Notes: generated by a model from the letters alone, not told the origin. A stretch of DNA of 64,000 nucleotides from Isoptericola halotolerans (GCF_003003075.1 NZ_PVTX01000006.1:186001-250000); one strand, 5' to 3'; positions 1 through 9,284 are shown, numbered from the stretch's first letter. Numbers and translations are program-made.

Positions 1-1
1 C

Positions 2-742
2 GCCGTCACGCTGGAGCGGCGCGGCCAGCTCGACCACACCGGCTCTACGGGCGTGCAGTTCGACAAGATCCGCTCCTACTTCAACCACCCCGGGTTCGTG
101 CAGGCGAACGTGGACGCGGTGCTGGACGCCTATGCCGCGCTGGAGGCCCAGGGCGGCGCCCCGGCCGAGGCGAAGCTCGTGTTCGTCACGCACTCCATCC
201 CCGACACGATGGAGGCGGCGTCCCGGATCTCCGGCGCCACGTACGCCCAGCAGCACCTCGACGTCGCCGGCGTGATCGCCGGGCGCGTCGCGGAGCAGCG
301 GGGCCACGCCGTCGAGTGGGAGCTGGCCTACTGCTCACGCTCCGGTCCGCCCACCCAGCCGTGGCTGGAGCCCGACGTCAACGACCTGCTGACCGAGCGT
401 GCCGCCGAGGGCCTGCGCGACGTCGTGATGTCCCCCATCGGGTTCGTCTCCGACCACATGGAGGTCGCCTACGACCTCGACACCGAGGCGATGGCCACCG
501 CGACCGAGCTGGGCATGAACGCCGTGCGCGCGGGGACGGTCGGCACCCGCGAGCCGTTCGTGGCCGGCCTGGTCGACCTCCTCCTCGAGCGCGCCGCGCT
601 GGCCCGCGGGGAGGACGTCGAGGAGGCCACCGTGGGCGACCTGCCCGCCTTCCGCTCCGTCTGCGAGGTCGACTGCTGCCTGCGGCGCGACGGCGAACCG
701 AGCGGTGTCCCGGCCCTGTGCTCGCGTGACGTCTCGCGCTGA
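2..742 (+). CDS. hemH: Coproporphyrin/protoporphyrin ferrochelatase, 5'-truncated by the window edge
   Basis: C-terminal part of ferrochelatase, which inserts ferrous iron into the porphyrin. The frame is open from base 2, before the first in-frame GTG at 53, so the true start lies outside the window. Family-like segments include FDKIRSYFNHPGF, FVTHSIP, ELAYCSRSGPP and SPIGFVSDHMEVAYDLD; the last carries the conserved region with the metal-site Glu/Asp residues. The tail has a CEVDCC...C arrangement (about residues 204-222 counted from the GTG), resembling the C-terminal [2Fe-2S] ligands known in actinobacterial ferrochelatases. hemQ follows 36 bp downstream, so in Gram-positive logic the substrate is probably coproporphyrin III (CpfC) rather than protoporphyrin. 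Family call is secure; substrate is inferred from the neighbour. Confidence 0.93.
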   Translation, partial: AVTLERRGQLDHTGSTGVQFDKIRSYFNHPGFVQANVDAVLDAYAALEAQGGAPAEAKLVFVTHSIPDTMEAASRISGATYAQQHLDVAGVIAGRVAEQRGHAVEWELAYCSRSGPPTQPWLEPDVNDLLTERAAEGLRDVVMSPIGFVSDHMEVAYDLDTEAMATATELGMNAVRAGTVGTREPFVAGLVDLLLERAALARGEDVEEATVGDLPAFRSVCEVDCCLRRDGEPSGVPALCSRDVSR

Positions 743-778
743 CCGGCCGTCCTGACGAACGAACCGAAGGAGAACAGC

Positions 779-1543
779 GTGAGCGACCAGCACATCCACG
801 GCGACACCGGCGAGGCCGTCGACGCGCGGGCCATCAACGAGACCGTCCGCTACGCGATGATCTCGGTGTTCTCCGTCGCTGCGCCGCTGCCGGCCGACGG
901 CGCGGTCCGCGAGGAGCTCGTCGCCGCGGCCGAGGATGCGCTGTGGGACGGCCGGCCCCGGGACGACCGTGACGCCGAGCGGGCCGACGGCGGCGTCGTC
1001 GTGCGCGGGGTGTACGACGTGGCGGGACTGCGTGCCGACGCCGACCTCATGGTCTGGGTGCACGGCCCCACCGTGGAGTCCGTGCAGGGCGCCTACCAGC
1101 GGTTGCGGGCCTCGGGCCTCGGGGCGCACCTCGTGCCCGAGTGGTCGGTCGTGGCGCTGCACCGCGCCGCCGAGTTCAACAAGGGGCACGTGCCGGCGTT
1201 CCTCGCGGGGGAGCAGCCGCGGGACTACCTGTGCGTGTACCCGTTCGTCCGCTCCTACGAGTGGTACCTGCTGCCCGACGACGAGCGCCGCACGATGCTG
1301 CGCGACCACGGCATCGCGGCCGCCGGGTACCAGGACGTGCGGGCGAACACGATGAGCACCTTCGCCCTGAGCGACTACGAGTGGCTGCTCGCGTTCGAGG
1401 CGGACGAGCTGCACCGGATCGTGGACCTCATGCGGGACCTGCGTGCCACCGAGGCGCGACGCCACGTGCGCGAGGAGGTGCCGTTCTACACCGGTCCGCG
1501 GGTGGAGCTGGGTGCCTGGGCGGACCGGCAGCCCCTCGCCTGA
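779..1543 (+). CDS. hemQ: HemQ / coproheme decarboxylase (chlorite dismutase-like family)
   Basis: 254 aa, the usual HemQ length. The enzyme converts coproheme III to haem b by two oxidative decarboxylations and closes the Gram-positive haem pathway. Tyr154 in [14 protein letters not shown] matches the catalytic tyrosine of actinobacterial HemQ, and His177 in [12 protein letters not shown] matches the proximal haem ligand. The stretch [20 protein letters not shown] is highly conserved in the family. The GTG start at 779 has a good AAGGAG Shine-Dalgarno 7-8 bases upstream. It directly follows hemH, so the pair is probably co-transcribed and functionally sequential. Alternative: a true chlorite dismutase, unlikely given the Tyr motif and the neighbour. 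Confidence 0.93.
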   Translation: MSDQHIHGDTGEAVDARAINETVRYAMISVFSVAAPLPADGAVREELVAAAEDALWDGRPRDDRDAERADGGVVVRGVYDVAGLRADADLMVWVHGPTVESVQGAYQRLRASGLGAHLVPEWSVVALHRAAEFNKGHVPAFLAGEQPRDYLCVYPFVRSYEWYLLPDDERRTMLRDHGIAAAGYQDVRANTMSTFALSDYEWLLAFEADELHRIVDLMRDLRATEARRHVREEVPFYTGPRVELGAWADRQPLA

Positions 1544-1614
1544 CGCCTCGGCGTCGGGTCGTCGTGCGGGCCCGCCCAGATGCTCAGCAGGCTGATGTTC
1601 GCCATGCTGGAGCC

Positions 1615-2445
1615 ATGAGCACCGAGAACGCCGCCATCACGTCCTCAGCCCCGCCCACCGCCGCCGACCGGGTGCGTCAGGTCGTCGTGCTGCTCGGGTC
1701 GCTCCTGGCGATCGCCGCAGCCGCCGTCGGATCCGGCGCGGCCGGCGGCCAGCCGGTCTCCGAGGCGGCCGGCGGGGCGCTCTCCGCCGAAGCCACCGTC
1801 GTCGCCCCCGGCTCGCCGGCCTTCTCCATCTGGTCGGTCATCTACGCCGGGCTCCTGCTGTTCGCGATCGTCCAGCTCCTCCCGGGCCGCGCCGCCGACC
1901 CGCGGATGCGCGCGCTCGGCTGGTGGGTGCTCGGGTCGATGCTGCTCAACGCCGTCTGGATCGGCGTCGTCCAGGCCGGCTGGCTGTGGGGCAGCGTGCT
2001 CGTCATCGTCGCGCTGCTCGCCGTGCTGTGCGTGATCCTCGTCCGGATCGTGCGGATCCCGGCGGGGCGGCCGCTCGACACCGTCGCCACCGACGTCACC
2101 ATCGGGCTCTACCTGGGCTGGGTCAGCATCGCGACGATCGCCGACGTGGCCGCGACGCTCGCCGCCGACGAGGTCGGGGAGCTCGGCCTCGGCGAGAGCG
2201 TCTGGGGCGCCGTCCTCGCCGTCGCCGGCGCGCTCGTGGTCGTCGCGATCTCCGTCTTCGCCCGCTCGCGGCCCACCGTGACGATCCCCGTCGGGCTCGC
2301 CGCGGGATGGGGCCTCGCGTGGATCGCCGTCGCACGTACGCAGGGCCCGCTGACGGACGTCGTCGTCGCGGTGGCCGCCACGATCACCGCGGTCGCAGCC
2401 GTGGCGGCCCCGATCGTCGTCACGCTGGCCCGCCGGCCGCGCTAG
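1615..2445 (+). CDS. TspO/MBR-like tryptophan-rich sensory membrane protein
   Basis: 276 aa from ATG 1615, an integral membrane protein with about seven predicted helices starting at VVLLGSLLAIAAAAVG (residues ~21-36). The segment SPAFSIWSVIYAGLLLFAIVQ followed by MLLNAVWIGVVQAGWLWGS resembles the TspO/MBR fold, whose members bind tetrapyrroles. Position just behind hemH-hemQ supports a tetrapyrrole-linked role, but that is inference. It is longer than canonical TspO (~160 aa), as in actinobacterial TspO-like proteins annotated only as sensory membrane proteins. The 3' end overlaps the convergent methyltransferase gene by 26 bp. Confidence 0.6.
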   Translation: MSTENAAITSSAPPTAADRVRQVVVLLGSLLAIAAAAVGSGAAGGQPVSEAAGGALSAEATVVAPGSPAFSIWSVIYAGLLLFAIVQLLPGRAADPRMRALGWWVLGSMLLNAVWIGVVQAGWLWGSVLVIVALLAVLCVILVRIVRIPAGRPLDTVATDVTIGLYLGWVSIATIADVAATLAADEVGELGLGESVWGAVLAVAGALVVVAISVFARSRPTVTIPVGLAAGWGLAWIAVARTQGPLTDVVVAVAATITAVAAVAAPIVVTLARRPR

Positions 2446-3325
2446 CGTCAGCCGCCGTCGCCACGACCACGGTGCCGCCCGGTCCGTCGTCGTCCTCGTC
2501 GCGGACGACGTGCCCGACGAGCGCGGCCGCCGCGACGAGCGCGAGCGCACCGTCCACCTGGTCGGAGCCCACCTCGAACAGCAGCCGTCCGCCCGGCCGC
2601 AGCCAGCCGGGCGCCGCGGCGACCACGCGGCGCAGGACGTCGAGCCCGTCGGTGCCGCCGTCGAGCGCGGCGACCGGCTCGTGGTCGCGCGCCTCGGGCG
2701 GCATCCCGGGGATCGCCGCGGTGGGCACGTACGGGGCGTGGCACAGCAGCACGTCGACGCCTCCGCGCAGGTGGGCGGGGAGCGGGTCGAACAGGTCGCC
2801 CTGGTGCACGGTGCCCCCGAGCGGTGCGAGGTTGCGCCGGGCGTGGGCGACGGCGGCCGCGTCGACGTCGCTCGCGTGCAGCTCGACGGGCCGGCCGGGC
2901 CGGGTGCGCGGCCCCGGCCCGCCCTGCAGACCCAGCGCCACCGCGCCGCCGACGGCGCCGCAGCCGCAGCACAGGTCGACCACGACGTCGGCCGCGCGCG
3001 GCGTCCCCTGCAGCGCGGTGCGGACCATCAGCTCGGTGCGCCGGCGCGGGACGAACACACCCGGGCCGACGGACCACCGGTGCCCGGCGAGCTCCACCCA
3101 GCCCAGCAGGTGCTCGAGCGGCTCGCCGGCGACGCGCCGCGCGACGAGGACCGCCAGCTCGTCCGCCGCCGCCACCTCCGGTGCCGCCTCCGGTGCTGCC
3201 GCCGCTGCGGGCGCGGCTCCGGTGGTGCGGCCGACGTGCTCGAGCAGGAGCCGGGCCTCGTCCTCCGCGAAGACGCAGCCGGCCGCCCGCAGCCGGGCGA
3301 CCAGCGCGTCCTCGTCGCGGCTCAG
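2420..3325 (-). CDS. PrmC-related protein N5-glutamine methyltransferase, unusual start
   Basis: SAM-dependent class I methyltransferase of the PrmC/HemK-related family with undefined substrate. It shows VVVDLCCGCGAVGGAVA (SAM motif I), ELHASDVDAAAVAHARRNL (motif II) and LRPGGRLLFEVG near the end. The catalytic NPPY/NAPY motif reads HAPYVPT (about residue 194), so the usual Asn is His. No ATG/GTG/TTG lies near the natural N-terminus: the closest upstream in-frame GTG (3517) would run 196 bp into gdhA. A CTG at 3325-3323 overlaps the gdhA TGA as CTGA, mimicking the common ATGA coupling, and gives 301 aa; I chose it. A downstream GTG would remove about 70 residues. Product family is fairly sure, start is not. 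Confidence 0.75.
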   Translation of the reverse strand: MSRDEDALVARLRAAGCVFAEDEARLLLEHVGRTTGAAPAAAAAPEAAPEVAAADELAVLVARRVAGEPLEHLLGWVELAGHRWSVGPGVFVPRRRTELMVRTALQGTPRAADVVVDLCCGCGAVGGAVALGLQGGPGPRTRPGRPVELHASDVDAAAVAHARRNLAPLGGTVHQGDLFDPLPAHLRGGVDVLLCHAPYVPTAAIPGMPPEARDHEPVAALDGGTDGLDVLRRVVAAAPGWLRPGGRLLFEVGSDQVDGALALVAAAALVGHVVRDEDDDGPGGTVVVATAADASAAGGPA

Positions 3326-4620
3326 GGGTACAGCCCCCGCGTCTCGTGCGCCTCGGCCGTGCGCTGCACGCCGATGACCAGGGCGGCGTCCCGCAGCGAG
3401 ATCCCGTCGCGGCGGGCGAGCGCCGAGACGTCGGCGTACGCCGACGACATGCGGCGCGCCAGCTTCTCGGCGATCTCCTGCTCCGACCACCAGTAGGTCT
3501 GGTTGGCCTGCACCCACTCGAAGTAGGAGACCACGACGCCGCCCGCGTTCGCGAGGACGTCCGGCACCACGATGACCCCGTTGTCCGCGAGGATCTGGTC
3601 ACCCCGTGCGGTGGTCGGGCCGTTCGCGCCCTCGACGACCCAGCGGGCGCGCACCGCGGGAGCCGTGGACTCGTCGAGCACGCCCTCGAGCGCCGCCGGG
3701 ACCAGCACGTCGACGTCCAGGGCCAGGAGCTCGGCGTTCGTGATCGGGTCGGCGTCGTCGAACCCCACGACCGACCCGGTGGCCTCCACGTGCTGCTGCA
3801 GGCGGGGCACGTCGAGGCCGTCGGCGGCCCGCACGCCGCCGTACTGGTCGCTGACCGCCACGACGCGCGCGCCACGGTCGGCGAAGATGGTCGCGGCGTG
3901 GCCGCCCACCTTGCCGAAGCCCTGGATCGCCACGGAGACCTCGCTCAGCGGGACGTCGGCCTCCTTCAGCGCGGCGGCCGTGACGTGCACGATGCCGGCG
4001 CTCGTGGCCGTGCCGCGGCCCAGGGAGCCGCCGACGGCGAGCGGCTTGCCCGTCACCACGGCCGGGATGGTGAACCCGCGGTTCACGGAGTAGGTGTCCA
4101 TCACCCACGCCATCGTCTGGGCGTCGGTGCCCATGTCCGGCGCCATGATGTCGGTGTCCGGGCCGATCACGGGCATGATCTCGGAGGTGTAGCGGCGCGT
4201 CACCCGCTCGAGCTCGGCGGCGGAGTACTCCCGCGGATCGATGCCGATCCCGCCCTTCGCCCCGCCGTAGGGCAGGTCCACGATCCCGCACTTCCACGTC
4301 ATCCACATGGCCAGCGCACGCACCTCGTCGATGTCCACCGACGGGTGGTAACGCAGCCCGCCCTTGCCAGGACCTCGGGAGACGTTGTGCTGCACCCGGA
4401 AGCCGTGGAACAGCACGGTCTCGCCGCTGTCGCGGCGCAGCGGCACCGCGACGTGCGTCTCGCGACGGGGGGTGGCGAGCATCTGGTGGAGGCCCTCGTC
4501 GTAGCCCAGGTGGGCGACGACCCTCGTCAGCTGGCTGTGCGCCGTCGCCAGGGGTGAGGCGTCCGCCGTCAGGGTCGGGGCGTCCGCCACCAGGGTCGTG
4601 GGGGTCGACGTCAGCGTCAA
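3322..4620 (-). CDS. gdhA: Glutamate dehydrogenase (Glu/Leu/Phe/Val family)
   Basis: 432 aa hexameric-type glutamate dehydrogenase, interconverting glutamate and 2-oxoglutarate plus ammonium with NAD(P). The dimerisation/substrate domain contains GPGKGGLRYHPSVD and the catalytic-Lys loop PYGGAKGGIGID (about residue 117). The Rossmann domain has VAIQGFGKVGGHAA and AALEGVLDE, and the family signature VVEGANGPTT is present. The start is TTG at 4620, chosen because a strong GGAGG sits 5 bases upstream; a start at 4704 would add an unconserved tail. It lies in a nitrogen/amino-acid block with putA, whose product is also glutamate. Confidence 0.94.
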   Translation of the reverse strand: MTLTSTPTTLVADAPTLTADASPLATAHSQLTRVVAHLGYDEGLHQMLATPRRETHVAVPLRRDSGETVLFHGFRVQHNVSRGPGKGGLRYHPSVDIDEVRALAMWMTWKCGIVDLPYGGAKGGIGIDPREYSAAELERVTRRYTSEIMPVIGPDTDIMAPDMGTDAQTMAWVMDTYSVNRGFTIPAVVTGKPLAVGGSLGRGTATSAGIVHVTAAALKEADVPLSEVSVAIQGFGKVGGHAATIFADRGARVVAVSDQYGGVRAADGLDVPRLQQHVEATGSVVGFDDADPITNAELLALDVDVLVPAALEGVLDESTAPAVRARWVVEGANGPTTARGDQILADNGVIVVPDVLANAGGVVVSYFEWVQANQTYWWSEQEIAEKLARRMSSAYADVSALARRDGISLRDAALVIGVQRTAEAHETRGLYP

Positions 4621-4776
4621 CAGAACCTCCTGCAAGGCACGTGCCGGGCGCTCGGGCCCGGCCCGGCGGGTCGGTGCGACCCCGGTCGTGGGGAGCGCAG
4701 GCACACCGTATCCCCACCGGCGGGGGCGCGACGACGCCGCCTCCCCGCGCCTGGCGCCCGGACCGGCCGCCGGTCC

Positions 4777-5571
4777 TCACCCACGGCGCGCCCGACGACG
4801 GAACGAGGCCGGGGTCTCCCCGGTCAGCCGCGCGAACGCCCGGGTGAACGCCGCCTGGTCGTAGAAGCCCGTGGCGGCCGCGATCTCGGCGATGGGGGTG
4901 CCGCCGCCGGTCAGCAGGTCCGCCGCGCGGTCCACGCGGGTGCGCAGCACGAGCTGGCGGGGCGACAGCCCGAACACCTGCCGGACCCGCCGGTCCAGCA
5001 CCGCCGGGGAGCAACCGGCCAGCGCCGCCAGGTCACGGACGGTCAGCGCGACCTCGGGGGAGCGGTCCAGGTGCTGCTCCACGGCGGCCCGCAGCCGCGC
5101 CATCGCGTCCATCGTGACGTCGTCGGCGTCGCGGGAGCGCAGGTCCCGCGAGACCGACACGATCCCGACGAGCCGCCCCGCGTCGTCGTGCACCGGGAGC
5201 TTGGAGGTCAGGTACCAGCCGGGGGTGCCACCGAGTCGCCGGATCAGCTCCAGCTCGCCCCGCAGGGGCCGGCCGCCGCGCAGGACCTCGGCGTCCTGGG
5301 CCTCGTAGCGCTCCGCCAGCTCGGGGACGAACAGGTCCCGCGCCCGCCGGCCGACCACCTGGCGGCGGGAGCGCTCGTTGGTGCGGTGCACGAACGTCCG
5401 GTTGACGAGCACGTACCGGCCGGAGACGTCCTTGGCGCAGAACATCACGTCGCTCAGCTCGTCCATCAGGGCGACCATGGTCCGTGCCATCGCGGCCAGG
5501 ACGGCGTCCCCGGCGGGCCACGGTGGCCCGGGGCCGGTCGGTCCGTCGGACGGCGGTTCGGGGGGAGGCAC
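4777..5571 (-). CDS. PAS-sensing AraC-family transcriptional regulator
   Basis: 264 aa. The N-terminal half (about residues 30-150) is a PAS domain (DVMFCAKDVSGRYVLVNRTF ... GWYLTSKLPVHDDAGRLVGI). The C-terminal ~100 residues are an AraC double helix-turn-helix ending in the typical GFYDQAAFTRAFARLTGETPASFRRR. GTG start at 5571. It is divergent from putA, with 110 bp between the start codons, so proline catabolism is the most likely target and a small ligand or redox cue may be read by the PAS domain; both points are inferred. A near-consensus TAGACC ends 6 nt before the GTG, a possible weak leaderless promoter. Confidence 0.85.
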   Translation of the reverse strand: MPPPEPPSDGPTGPGPPWPAGDAVLAAMARTMVALMDELSDVMFCAKDVSGRYVLVNRTFVHRTNERSRRQVVGRRARDLFVPELAERYEAQDAEVLRGGRPLRGELELIRRLGGTPGWYLTSKLPVHDDAGRLVGIVSVSRDLRSRDADDVTMDAMARLRAAVEQHLDRSPEVALTVRDLAALAGCSPAVLDRRVRQVFGLSPRQLVLRTRVDRAADLLTGGGTPIAEIAAATGFYDQAAFTRAFARLTGETPASFRRRARRG

Positions 5572-5681
5572 GGTGACGGTCTACCCGGCCGGGGCCCGCA
5601 CGGCAAGTTTGTCGCAGGAGCGCCGTGGCACGGCGGGATCCGTACAAGACGAGCAGCGGCCGTCAGGAGCATCCTGGGGGG

Positions 5682-8600
5682 ATGAGCACCCACCTGAACG
5701 AGCGCGGCGCCACCACCCCGGGCGCCGAGCGGCCCGACCGCCTCGGGGCCGCCGCCCTGGTCGAGGACGCCGTGGCCCTCGCCCACTCGTGGATCGCGGC
5801 CGCCGAGGGCACCGGCGGCGGCGCCACCCGCGCCGACCGCCGCACCCGCGCCACCGCCGAGCGCCTGGGCGACCTGGTCGCCGACCCGGCCGGACTCGAC
5901 CTGGCCGTCGGGTTCGTCGACGACGTCGCGCGGCCCCAGGACGTCCGGGTGGCCGCGAAGGCCCTGGCACGCCTCGGCCGGGACGCGGGCAGCGCAAGCT
6001 TCCTGTCCCCGGTCGACCGGACCCTGTTCCGGGTCGGGGCCGCCGTCGCCCCGGTGCTGCCCGCCGTCGTCGTCCCCGCCGCCCGCGTCCGGCTCCGCCA
6101 GCTCGTCGGACACCTCGTCGCCGACGCCGGACGCGGGCTCGGCAAGCACCTCGCCCGCACCCGTGACGAGGGCTACACACTCAACGTGAACCTGCTCGGC
6201 GAGGCCGTGCTCGGCGCCGACGAGGCGCAGGCCCGCCTGCAGCGCACCATCGACCTGGTCCGGCGGGACGACGTCGACTACGTCTCGGTCAAGGTCTCCT
6301 CCGTCGCGGCCCAGCTCGTCACCTGGGACCTCGACGGCTCGCGCGAGCGCGTGGTCGCCCAGCTGCTGCCCCTGTACCGCGCCGCCCGTGACCACGGGGT
6401 GTTCCTCAACCTCGACATGGAGGAGTACAAGGACCTCGCCCTCACCACCGCCGTCTTCCGCGATGTGCTCGACCGCGACGAGTTCCGCGACCTCGAGGCC
6501 GGGATCGTCCTGCAGGCCTACCTGCCCGACGCGATGGGTGCGCTCGACGAGCTGACCGCGTGGGCGCAGGGCCGGGTGGCGGCCGGCGGCGCGCGGATCA
6601 AGGTCCGGCTCGTCAAGGGTGCCAACCTCGCGATGGAGCACGTCGAGGCGGAGCTGCACGACTGGGCCGCCGCGCCCTACCCGACCAAGCCCGACGTGGA
6701 CGCCAACTACGTGCGCATCCTCGACCGCCACCTCACGCCCGAGCGCACGGCGGCCGTGCGCCTCGGCGCCGCGTCCCACAACCTGTTCCACGTGGCGCTC
6801 GCCGTGCTGCTGGCCCGCGGCCGCGGCGTCAGCGAGGGCCTCGACGTCGAGATGCTGCAGGGCATGGCGCCGATCGAGGCCCGGCTGGTGCGGGCGGAGA
6901 TCAGCAAGGGCTCGCCGGACGAGCACGGCGAGGTGGTCCTCTACACCCCCGTGGTCCGCGACGAGGACTTCGACGTGGCCATCTCCTACCTCGTGCGCCG
7001 CCTCGAGGAGAACGCCGCCGAGCAGAACTTCCTGCACGCCTCGTTCGCCCCGCCGTCGTCCGTGCCCGGGGTGGCCGGCACACCGATGGACCGGCAGGAG
7101 GTCGCGTTCCGCGCCTCCGTGACGCACGGCGTCGACTACACGGCCGACGACGTCGCACCGCGCCGCCGGTCGCGCTTCGACGCGGAGCCCGCGCCCGCCA
7201 CGCACGGGCCGTTCCACAACGCGATCGACACCGACCCGGCCGTGGCGGCGCACCGGGAGTGGGCGCAGCGGATCGTCGGGCCGGACAGCGGGTTCGTCCC
7301 CGTCCAGGCCCCCGAGATCACGGACACCACGGTGATCGACGCCGCCGTCGCGCGCGCCGTCGAGGTCCGCGAGGCCTGGTCCGCGGTGCCCGCCGCCGGT
7401 CGTGCGCGCGTGCTGCGCGAGGCGGCGACCCGCCTCGAGGCCCGCCGCGGCGACCTGGTGGCCGCAGCCGTCCACGAGGCGGGCAAGACCGTCCCGGAGA
7501 CGGACCCCGAGGTCACCGAGGCCATCGACTTCGCCAACTACTACGCCGCGGCCGCCGAGGCGCTCGACACCGTCGAGGGCGCGGACTTCGCGCCCGACGG
7601 CGTCACGCTCGTCACGCCGCCGTGGAACTTCCCCGTCGCGATCCCGATCGGCGGGGTGCTGGCGGCGCTCGCGGCCGGCTCGACGGTGCTCGCCAAGCCG
7701 GCACCGCCGACGCCGCGCTGCTACGAGCTCGCGGTCGAGTGCGTCCACGAGGCGCTGGAGGCCGTGGCGCCCGAGATCGGCCTCGCCCCCGACGTCGCCC
7801 GCGACGCCGTGCAGTACCTGCGGGTCCCCGACGGCGACGCCGGCAAGCATCTCGTCAACCACCCCGACGTGGCACGGGTGGTGCTGACCGGGTCCATCGA
7901 GACCGCCGAGCTGTTCGCGCGGTGGCGGCCCGAGCGTCCGGTGCTCGCCGAGACGTCCGGCAAGAACGCTCTGGTCGTGACGCCGTCGGCGGACCTCGAC
8001 CTGGCGGTGGCCGACGTGGTGCGCAGCGCCTTCGGGCACGCCGGCCAGAAGTGCTCCGCGGCCTCCCTGGTCATCCTCGTGGGCTCCGTCGGTGACCCGT
8101 CGACGGTGACCGGAGAGCGGTTCCGCCGCCAGCTCGTCGACGCGGTGCGGTCCCTCGCCGTCGGGCTGCCCACGTCGCTGTCGACCGTGATGGGTCCGCT
8201 CACCGAGCCGGCCGCCGGCAAGCTCGAGCGGGCGCTCACCACCCTGGAGCCGGGCGAGACGTGGCTCGTGGCGCCGCGCCGGCTCGACGAGCAGGCGGCA
8301 GCCGCCGGGCTGGACCCCGACCGGCTGTGGACGCCCGGCCTGCGCGACGGCGTGACGCGCGGCTCGTTCTTCCACCTCACCGAGGTGTTCGGACCGGTGC
8401 TCGGCATCATGCGGGCCGCCACGCTGGACGAGGCCCTCGAGATCCAGAACCAGGTGTCGTTCGGCCTGACCGGCGGGATCCACTCGCTCGACTCCGACGA
8501 GATCGCCACCTGGCTCGACCGCGTCGAGGTCGGCAACGCCTACGTCAACCGGCACATCACCGGGGCGATCGTGCAGCGGCAGTCGTTCGGCGGCTGGAAG

Positions 8601-9206
8601 GCCTCCGTGGTGGGACCGGGCGCCAAGGCGGGCGGCCCCAACTACGTGGCCCAGCTCGGCGCCTGGCGCGACACGGCGGCCGCGGCCGGTGGTCCGCCCT
8701 CGCGCGGCAACGACCCGCAGGGCTGGCTCACCTGGGCCGAGGCCTCGGACGACGCCGCGTGGGAGCAGGAGTTCGGCGTCCCGCACGACAAGACCGGGCT
8801 GAGCGTGGAGGAGAACACCTTCCGCTACCGGCCGGTCGACCAGGTGACGGTGCGCGTCGGGGACGACGCGCTGCCGGCCGAGGTGCAGCGTGTCCTGGCC
8901 GGGGCTCGGCGTGCCGGGGTGCGCGCCGTCGTCGTCCCCGAGGCCGACGCCGGCTGGGGCGTGCCGCACGAGGAGCCGGTCTCCCACGCGCAGTTCGCCG
9001 CGGCCGTCGCGGACGGGCGCGTGACGGGGCGGATCCGGGTGATCGGGTCGGCCCCCGGGCTGCGCGAGGCGGCGGTGGGTCGGCTCGGCGAGGTGACCGT
9101 GCTGGACGGCCCCGTCCTGGCGTCCGGTCGCCGCGAGCTGCTGACGTTCCTGCGCGAGCAGGCCGTCAGCCGCACGAAGCACCGGTACGGCCACCTCCGC
9201 GACTGA
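5682..9206 (+). CDS. putA: Bifunctional proline dehydrogenase / L-glutamate-gamma-semialdehyde dehydrogenase
   Basis: 1174 aa two-domain enzyme oxidising proline to glutamate. The FAD-dependent PRODH barrel covers about residues 110-450 (VKVSSVAAQ, FLNLDMEEYKDLALT, RIKVRLVKGAN, YLVRRLEENAAEQNFL). The ALDH domain covers about 500-1010: PPWNFPVAIPIGG, VLTGSIETA, ETSGKNALVV, and catalytic Cys791 in FGHAGQKCSAAS. The remaining ~160 C-terminal residues have no obvious known domain. ATG at 5682 is preceded by a G-rich ribosome site; earlier in-frame codons from 5625 lack conservation. No N-terminal ribbon-helix-helix DNA-binding domain is present, so unlike proteobacterial PutA it cannot self-regulate, which fits the divergent AraC regulator. 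A strong hairpin follows. Confidence 0.95.
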   Translation: MSTHLNERGATTPGAERPDRLGAAALVEDAVALAHSWIAAAEGTGGGATRADRRTRATAERLGDLVADPAGLDLAVGFVDDVARPQDVRVAAKALARLGRDAGSASFLSPVDRTLFRVGAAVAPVLPAVVVPAARVRLRQLVGHLVADAGRGLGKHLARTRDEGYTLNVNLLGEAVLGADEAQARLQRTIDLVRRDDVDYVSVKVSSVAAQLVTWDLDGSRERVVAQLLPLYRAARDHGVFLNLDMEEYKDLALTTAVFRDVLDRDEFRDLEAGIVLQAYLPDAMGALDELTAWAQGRVAAGGARIKVRLVKGANLAMEHVEAELHDWAAAPYPTKPDVDANYVRILDRHLTPERTAAVRLGAASHNLFHVALAVLLARGRGVSEGLDVEMLQGMAPIEARLVRAEISKGSPDEHGEVVLYTPVVRDEDFDVAISYLVRRLEENAAEQNFLHASFAPPSSVPGVAGTPMDRQEVAFRASVTHGVDYTADDVAPRRRSRFDAEPAPATHGPFHNAIDTDPAVAAHREWAQRIVGPDSGFVPVQAPEITDTTVIDAAVARAVEVREAWSAVPAAGRARVLREAATRLEARRGDLVAAAVHEAGKTVPETDPEVTEAIDFANYYAAAAEALDTVEGADFAPDGVTLVTPPWNFPVAIPIGGVLAALAAGSTVLAKPAPPTPRCYELAVECVHEALEAVAPEIGLAPDVARDAVQYLRVPDGDAGKHLVNHPDVARVVLTGSIETAELFARWRPERPVLAETSGKNALVVTPSADLDLAVADVVRSAFGHAGQKCSAASLVILVGSVGDPSTVTGERFRRQLVDAVRSLAVGLPTSLSTVMGPLTEPAAGKLERALTTLEPGETWLVAPRRLDEQAAAAGLDPDRLWTPGLRDGVTRGSFFHLTEVFGPVLGIMRAATLDEALEIQNQVSFGLTGGIHSLDSDEIATWLDRVEVGNAYVNRHITGAIVQRQSFGGWKASVVGPGAKAGGPNYVAQLGAWRDTAAAAGGPPSRGNDPQGWLTWAEASDDAAWEQEFGVPHDKTGLSVEENTFRYRPVDQVTVRVGDDALPAEVQRVLAGARRAGVRAVVVPEADAGWGVPHEEPVSHAQFAAAVADGRVTGRIRVIGSAPGLREAAVGRLGEVTVLDGPVLASGRRELLTFLREQAVSRTKHRYGHLRD

Positions 9207-9220
9207 CCCCCACCCCCCCA

Positions 9221-9284
9221 CGCTGTGGGTGCACGACACGCCGTCTGGCCCTGCGGGCCGACGGCGTGTCGTGCACCCACAGCG
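9221..9284. terminator. Long perfect inverted repeat after putA
   Basis: Arms 9221-9245 and 9260-9284 are perfect 25-base reverse complements. Inside them 9247-9251 and 9255-9259 (GGCCC/GGGCC) pair again, leaving a three-base loop and one bulge. It begins 14 bp after the putA stop, so it is a plausible factor-independent terminator, although no U-tract follows. It is longer than most terminators and could be a member of a dispersed palindromic repeat family. Confidence 0.7.

Noticed and set aside
3326-3517. GTG start at 3517 for the methyltransferase
   Set aside because: It would add 64 Arg/Gly-rich residues antisense in frame terms to gdhA coding sequence with no conservation.
4761-4775. 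GACCGGC-C-GCCGGTC palindrome after the AraC gene
   Set aside because: A one-base loop cannot form an efficient hairpin; too short and common in such GC-rich DNA to call a site.
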